Assembly: GCA_947479535.1 (NCBI GenBank)
Contig: CANJZQ010000007.1
Span: forward strand, 1-64,000
Length of the DNA stretch: 64,000 nucleotides
Source of the DNA: Oligoflexales bacterium
GTDB lineage: Bacteria > Bdellovibrionota_B > Oligoflexia > Oligoflexales > RGVZ01
Direction of reading: 5' to 3'
Of the stretch, positions 57,648 through 64,000 are shown piece by piece (the first letter of the stretch is position 1; every line of letters starts with the position of its first letter). The notes beneath the pieces are model-generated. The model was not told where the DNA came from. It saw nothing but the letters and a program-made list of their open reading frames with translations, and ran no database searches. The position numbers and the translations under genes were made by a program.

Positions 57648-57675
57648 ATCAAATTCATTGATTTGTCCCAGAACA

Positions 57676-57705
57676 TTGACAGTTTTCTCAATGGTTTCCT
57701 ATAAT
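57676..57705 (+). promoter_or_regulatory. consensus sigma70-type promoter of ftsZ: TTGACA-N18-TATAAT
   Basis: TTGACA at 57676-57681, 18-nt spacer, TATAAT at 57700-57705; AGGAG at 57720-57724 and ATG at 57730. Confidence 0.85.
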
Positions 57706-57729
57706 TGATGAAAATTGCTAGGAGATTTT

Positions 57730-59436
57730 ATGAGCTTTGATGCTGAAAGAATGAATCCCCCGGGAGCCAAGATCAAAGTTTTCGGTATCGGTGGCGGAGG
57801 GGGCAATGCCGTCAACACCATGATCCGCGCCAACCTTGAAGGCGTTGAGTTCATCACGGCAAACACCGACATCCAGGCTCTACGCTTCAGTTTGGCTCAG
57901 CAAAACATTCAGATTGGCAAAGAGCTGACCAAGGGCCTTGGTGCCGGCGCCGATCCCGATGTCGGCCGCGACGCAGCCCTTGAAGACCGCCGCGACATTG
58001 AAGGCGTGCTCAAGGATGCAGACATGGTTTTTATCACGGCCGGCATGGGCGGCGGAACTGGCACGGGCGGCGCAGCCGTGATTGCGCAAATTGCGCGCGA
58101 ACTGGGAGCACTCACGGTGGCTGTCGTCACCAAGCCCTTTCACTTCGAAGGAAAGCGACGCCGCAAGCATGCTGAACTCGGCATTGCGCGGTTGAGAGAA
58201 TCCGTCGACACGCTGATCACAATCCCGAATCAGCGCCTTCTTCAAATCGCCACGCCAGATTTGAGCATGATCGACGCATTTAAAATGGCCGACAACGTCT
58301 TGGTCAACGCCGTGCGCGGAATCAGCGACATCATCAATATTCCCGGAACGGTGAACGTTGACTTTGCTGACGTCAAAACCGTCATGTCGAACATGGGCCA
58401 TTCGCTGATGGGTATCGGCCATGCTGCTGGCCCAAATCGCGCGGCAGAAGCCGCAAGAATGGCGATTTCTTCGCCCCTCCTCGAAGACATCGACATTCAA
58501 GGTGCCACCGGCATTCTGATCAATATCACCGCCGGTTCGTCCATCACCCTGATGGAAGTCAACGAAGCCTGCTCCATCATTCAAGACTCGGCTCACGAAG
58601 ATGCCAACATCATCTTTGGTGCCGTCATCGACGAAAGCCTGAGCGAAGCCATCCGCGTCACTGTGATCGCTACAGGATTTCCCGTGGACTCTCACGAACT
58701 GGACAATTCAGCCCCAGTGATTGTTCGGCCGGTGCCAGCCAGAATTTTTTCGCCAGACTACGCCACGGGTGGCCTGACCACCAACAGCTCCCACGGCATC
58801 AGCAGCTCTGCGGCAGCCGTCACCGAGAGTCACGTCACGACGCCCGTTATCGAGGCCATCAGCGAGGCCCACGAACTTGCAAAGTGGACCATCCAGCAGG
58901 TGGAAACCGAAACCAGCCCATCGCACACGGCGCCCATTGAAAACACGGATTCCTTCGCAGATTATTCGTGCACCGAGGAATCTGTTGCCGATGATTCTGA
59001 AGTTTCTGAGGACGAGCTTTCAGACACCTATGTTTGGGAGGACGTGACCACGGAAACCGTTTCCCCCATCGAGGTAGCTCCTGCTGCCCCTGCTGAAGTG
59101 GTTTCCGCCGAAGCAGGAGCCGACATCGCTTCAAGAATCTTTGACAGCTCTTTTGACAACTCTTTCGAAGGCGAGCCCGTAGGGCGCTCCGTCCAAGACA
59201 ACGCTCCGATCGAATCCTTTTTTGAAGCCAACGGTGGTTTGGATATCACCAATGAAATCGACCGGAAGATCGATGAAGCACTCGCCTTGGCACAAAAGCT
59301 TCGCAGTGCAGGGGCTACGGCCAAGGCACCAATCCATGGTGCATCGACTGCTCCAGCCCATGATTCTGGTTTGGATGAGCTTGATGAGATGCCGTCGTTT
59401 CTGCGCAACAGCAATTCCGACATCGCACTGGATTAA
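57730..59436 (+). CDS. ftsZ: cell division protein FtsZ with long acidic C-terminal linker
   Basis: [62 protein letters not shown]-terminal peptide [18 protein letters not shown]. Confidence 0.98.
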   Translation: MSFDAERMNPPGAKIKVFGIGGGGGNAVNTMIRANLEGVEFITANTDIQALRFSLAQQNIQIGKELTKGLGAGADPDVGRDAALEDRRDIEGVLKDADMVFITAGMGGGTGTGGAAVIAQIARELGALTVAVVTKPFHFEGKRRRKHAELGIARLRESVDTLITIPNQRLLQIATPDLSMIDAFKMADNVLVNAVRGISDIINIPGTVNVDFADVKTVMSNMGHSLMGIGHAAGPNRAAEAARMAISSPLLEDIDIQGATGILINITAGSSITLMEVNEACSIIQDSAHEDANIIFGAVIDESLSEAIRVTVIATGFPVDSHELDNSAPVIVRPVPARIFSPDYATGGLTTNSSHGISSSAAAVTESHVTTPVIEAISEAHELAKWTIQQVETETSPSHTAPIENTDSFADYSCTEESVADDSEVSEDELSDTYVWEDVTTETVSPIEVAPAAPAEVVSAEAGADIASRIFDSSFDNSFEGEPVGRSVQDNAPIESFFEANGGLDITNEIDRKIDEALALAQKLRSAGATAKAPIHGASTAPAHDSGLDELDEMPSFLRNSNSDIALD

Positions 59437-59439
59437 AAT

Positions 59440-60492
59440 TCAGGTTGACGCCGCTGCCGCCGCCTCTTTCTTCTGAAGAGGCGGCGCTATTTGCAGCGAT
59501 TCCGAAAAACTTGCTCGCTTTTGCCTATCATCATCTCCACCAGGAAACGCATTCGCGAGAGATTCCAATGGCAATTGAGCCAGCGCAAGGAATTGCCGCA
59601 AGCGGTGAAAGCGGTATTGCGATTCATTTTTTCCTTCGCGTTCAAATGCTGGCGTCAGGGTGTCGCCAATCCAGCCTTTGACTGCAAATTTTTGTCCCGT
59701 AAAAAACTTGTCTGCCATCATCCGGAAGAGTTCCTCGACCAGATATGATTCATGCCCGCAAACCTCGCCAATCACGGTGCCATGACCACGCGATGTCTCG
59801 ACCGCGCGGACGATTTCTTTTGCCATGTCGTCGACGTGAATTGGTCTCAACGGAACCGGCCAGCGTGGCACTGGGTATAGCAGCGGCAACTTCATGGTCC
59901 GCAGCACGGCCCGCATGAACCGGTCGTTTGGATTGTCCGCCTCGGTAACGATAGAGGGGCGAAGGATGATCTTTTCTTTTATCTTGGAATTAAGCAGCAG
60001 AAGTTCGGCGGCATATTTCTCACGCAAAAATGGTGTTGAAGCCGTGCGGGATGCGCCCATTGCACTTATAAAAACGAACCTCTGGTTACCGACCTTCTCG
60101 ATCGCGGCCAAAAGGTTTGCCATCATCACCAGGTTTTTTGACATGCGCTCGGGCTGCAACAAATCACGGACGTCCGTTGCCTCCTGATTCGGACGCAAGG
60201 ATCCAGAAAGGCCGCCCTCCCATGCCAAGTGAACCACCGTGTGAACATTGCGCAGTGGTGCCAGAAGGAGTTCCGGCGAAGCCATGTCGGTACACACTGG
60301 AAAAACCTGGGGCAAGGCCTCTGGCAAGCGGTGGTAATAGGTTGCGATCGTGCTCGTGCTGTGCGAGGAAAACAGCCTGATGACGCGCTGCCCGATGAAA
60401 CCGGAACTACCGGTAACCATCACGGTGGGTGTGGGGCGCTGACGGGTACGGTCGTGTTGACTGGAATTGCTGTTGATCCGGTGTGAATTCAT
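59440..60492 (-). CDS. NAD(P)-dependent epimerase/dehydratase family protein
   Basis: TVMVTGSSGFIGQRVIRLFSS, TVVHLAWEGG, RFVFISAMGASR, FLREKYAAELLLLNS (atypical YxxxK region). Confidence 0.85.
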   Translation of the reverse strand: MNSHRINSNSSQHDRTRQRPTPTVMVTGSSGFIGQRVIRLFSSHSTSTIATYYHRLPEALPQVFPVCTDMASPELLLAPLRNVHTVVHLAWEGGLSGSLRPNQEATDVRDLLQPERMSKNLVMMANLLAAIEKVGNQRFVFISAMGASRTASTPFLREKYAAELLLLNSKIKEKIILRPSIVTEADNPNDRFMRAVLRTMKLPLLYPVPRWPVPLRPIHVDDMAKEIVRAVETSRGHGTVIGEVCGHESYLVEELFRMMADKFFTGQKFAVKGWIGDTLTPAFEREGKNESQYRFHRLRQFLALAQLPLESLANAFPGGDDDRQKRASFSESLQIAPPLQKKEAAAAAST

Positions 60493-60525
60493 GGATCGAC
60501 TCTCTCTGCTGGTTTTTAGTGGTGC

Positions 60526-61608
60526 CTAGAGAGAATTATACAGGTTTTTTAACCGAAGCGCCGAATCCTTCCAGGTCGGACGAGACATTATCCACTCACG
60601 CAGCGCGTAACCTTGGGTTAAAAAACGATCCTCCGTCTTTCTTATGGCATCCAGCCACGCCCCGGCTGTGGCGCTTGCTTCAAGCCCCATTCCGGTGGCG
60701 GGACAAACGACTTCGTCGATGCCAGAACCTTTGGTGAAAACGACTGGAATTCCAGATGATTGCGCCTCTGCTGCCGGCAGGCAAAAGCCCTCGAGAAGGC
60801 TCGTCTGAAGGTAAACATCGTTGGCTTGATAGATTTCCTGAAGTGCCTCCTTGGAGGGGGCTTTAATCAATTTCAGCCAATTTTTAGCGACAAGTGTATC
60901 GACAATATTTTTGTCAACGGTCGATACACCCGTGGTGACTAGGGTCCCACGCAGGCCACCGTTTGCCGCGAGCAAGATCTTGAAGAACAAGTCGTAGCGC
61001 TTGTATTTCTCGTTTCTACCAACCATCAGCACCCGAATCTGGTCGGCTGAATGCCTTGCTGGACGCAAAGGAAAATCCACGGCAGGAAAGCCATTTGGGA
61101 TCACGACGATCTTGCCGGTGGAAGACGGATAGCGATCCACCAATGTTTTTTTCGTCCACTCTGAAACCGCGACAATCGCATTGGCCCGCTCAAGAGCCCG
61201 GGGCAAAAGCCTTTTCATTTGAATCCGCAGGGCGTGAGATACGGCTCCGCGCTCCAGCAGAAGTGGGATGAGATCATGCACGGTCAGGACAAATCGGACA
61301 TCTGTTGGAGGCCTAAAACCGGTCCAAGCCGGCAGGTTTATGTTGCTCAGGCCGTGAAAAATTGCGCCTTGACCAGTCGAACCGGCAATCGCCCCCAGGA
61401 ACTCCAGGTAGTTGAGCTGCGGCCCAAGCACCTTGGATTTTCTGGCGAACTGATAAATGGAGTTTCTGGTGCTGTTGGAAACAGCGTGGGACCCAAGGAT
61501 GGAAACCTCGGTACCACATTCCGACAATGCGCGGCGGAGTTCCTGGGCGTGAACGAAGATTCCGCTGGGACCACGGAGTATTCCGTAGCTGTCCCAGAAA
61601 ATCTTCAA
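60526..61608 (-). CDS. GT4-type glycosyltransferase
   Basis: MKIFWDSYGILRGPSGIFVHAQELRRAL...RVLMVGRNEKYKRYDLFFKILLAANGG...ANDVYLQTSLLEGFCLPAAEAQSSGIPVVFTKGSGIDEVV. Confidence 0.9.
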   Translation of the reverse strand: MKIFWDSYGILRGPSGIFVHAQELRRALSECGTEVSILGSHAVSNSTRNSIYQFARKSKVLGPQLNYLEFLGAIAGSTGQGAIFHGLSNINLPAWTGFRPPTDVRFVLTVHDLIPLLLERGAVSHALRIQMKRLLPRALERANAIVAVSEWTKKTLVDRYPSSTGKIVVIPNGFPAVDFPLRPARHSADQIRVLMVGRNEKYKRYDLFFKILLAANGGLRGTLVTTGVSTVDKNIVDTLVAKNWLKLIKAPSKEALQEIYQANDVYLQTSLLEGFCLPAAEAQSSGIPVVFTKGSGIDEVVCPATGMGLEASATAGAWLDAIRKTEDRFLTQGYALREWIMSRPTWKDSALRLKNLYNSL

Positions 61609-61617
61609 CCTAAGGCC

Positions 61618-62040
61618 TCACTTGGCAAATCTGACGCGGGCGTGGGCCCGGGCCTGAGCCAGTTGCGCGCGGATGATGTCGACCGATGGATCCTTCGATG
61701 TGAGGCGTTCCGTCGCCCTTTTCAAAGCCTTCTCGGCGCGCGCCAAATCGATGTCGGCTTTTGATTCTGCTGCATCCAACAGAACAATGACCTGATCGTT
61801 GACGACTTCCAAATATCCGCCGTACACCAAAAAACTGGTTGGCTGAATCGACGGACCTTCGACCGTCAGTTCTCCCAAACCAAGTTCTGTGACCAGCGCG
61901 GCGTGACCGGGAAGGATCCCGATGTAGCCGTCGCGGCCCGGAACGGAAAGTTTGGTCGCTTTGACCTTCGCCAAGGATTTTGCCGGCGAAACCAGCTCCA
62001 CATTCATTTCTTCATTCATTGCATTATTCATTTGTTCCAC
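61618..62040 (-). CDS. atpC: ATP synthase epsilon subunit
   Basis: MNVELVSPAKSLAKVKATKLSVPGRDGYIGILPGHAALVTELGLGELTVEG. Confidence 0.94.
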   Translation of the reverse strand: MEQMNNAMNEEMNVELVSPAKSLAKVKATKLSVPGRDGYIGILPGHAALVTELGLGELTVEGPSIQPTSFLVYGGYLEVVNDQVIVLLDAAESKADIDLARAEKALKRATERLTSKDPSVDIIRAQLAQARAHARVRFAK

Positions 62041-62043
62041 CGG

Positions 62044-64000
<1,957 letters not shown>

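Noticed and set aside
57880-58695. 271-aa minus-strand ORF
   Set aside because: Antisense shadow of the conserved FtsZ GTPase core.

Overview
A 64 kb chromosomal window from a Gram-negative bacterium, densely packed with single-copy housekeeping genes. The gene content (an ExbB/ExbD/AgmX-type module, futalosine-hydrolase-like protein, RNase J, B-type SdhCAB) resembles Bdellovibrionota or other deltaproteobacteria-like lineages, but that placement is inference. Blocks, left to right: class-III aminotransferase (cut by the left edge)-queE; LplA-mgtE; ileS-metallo-aminopeptidase lipoprotein; glpD-like; PilZ-like-fadI-fadJ; PAP2; an FHA-GAF-HD-GYP gene followed by a four-gene ExbB/ExbD/ExbD/AgmX-like energised motor module; RNase J-nucleosidase-NUDIX-PP2C-M23-secA; yajC, OMP-like, M16, sdhCAB and rph on the minus strand; UvrD/Rep helicase; RpoH-like sigma; lipid kinase-AmgK-like-MurU-like; LysM lipoprotein; a reduced dcw cluster (rsmH-ftsL-ftsI-murE-murD-ftsW-murC-ftsQ-ftsA-ftsZ); epimerase and glycosyltransferase; and atpG-atpD-atpC cut by the right edge. 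I saw no rRNA, convincing tRNA, CRISPR array, prophage or intact transposon. The strongest candidates for follow-up are the Agl/Glt-like motor operon, the compact dcw cluster lacking murF/mraY/murG/murB/ddl, the AmgK/MurU-like recycling operon, and a nested-complementarity intergenic element at about 9062-9131. All family calls come from reading protein motifs; no database search was run.
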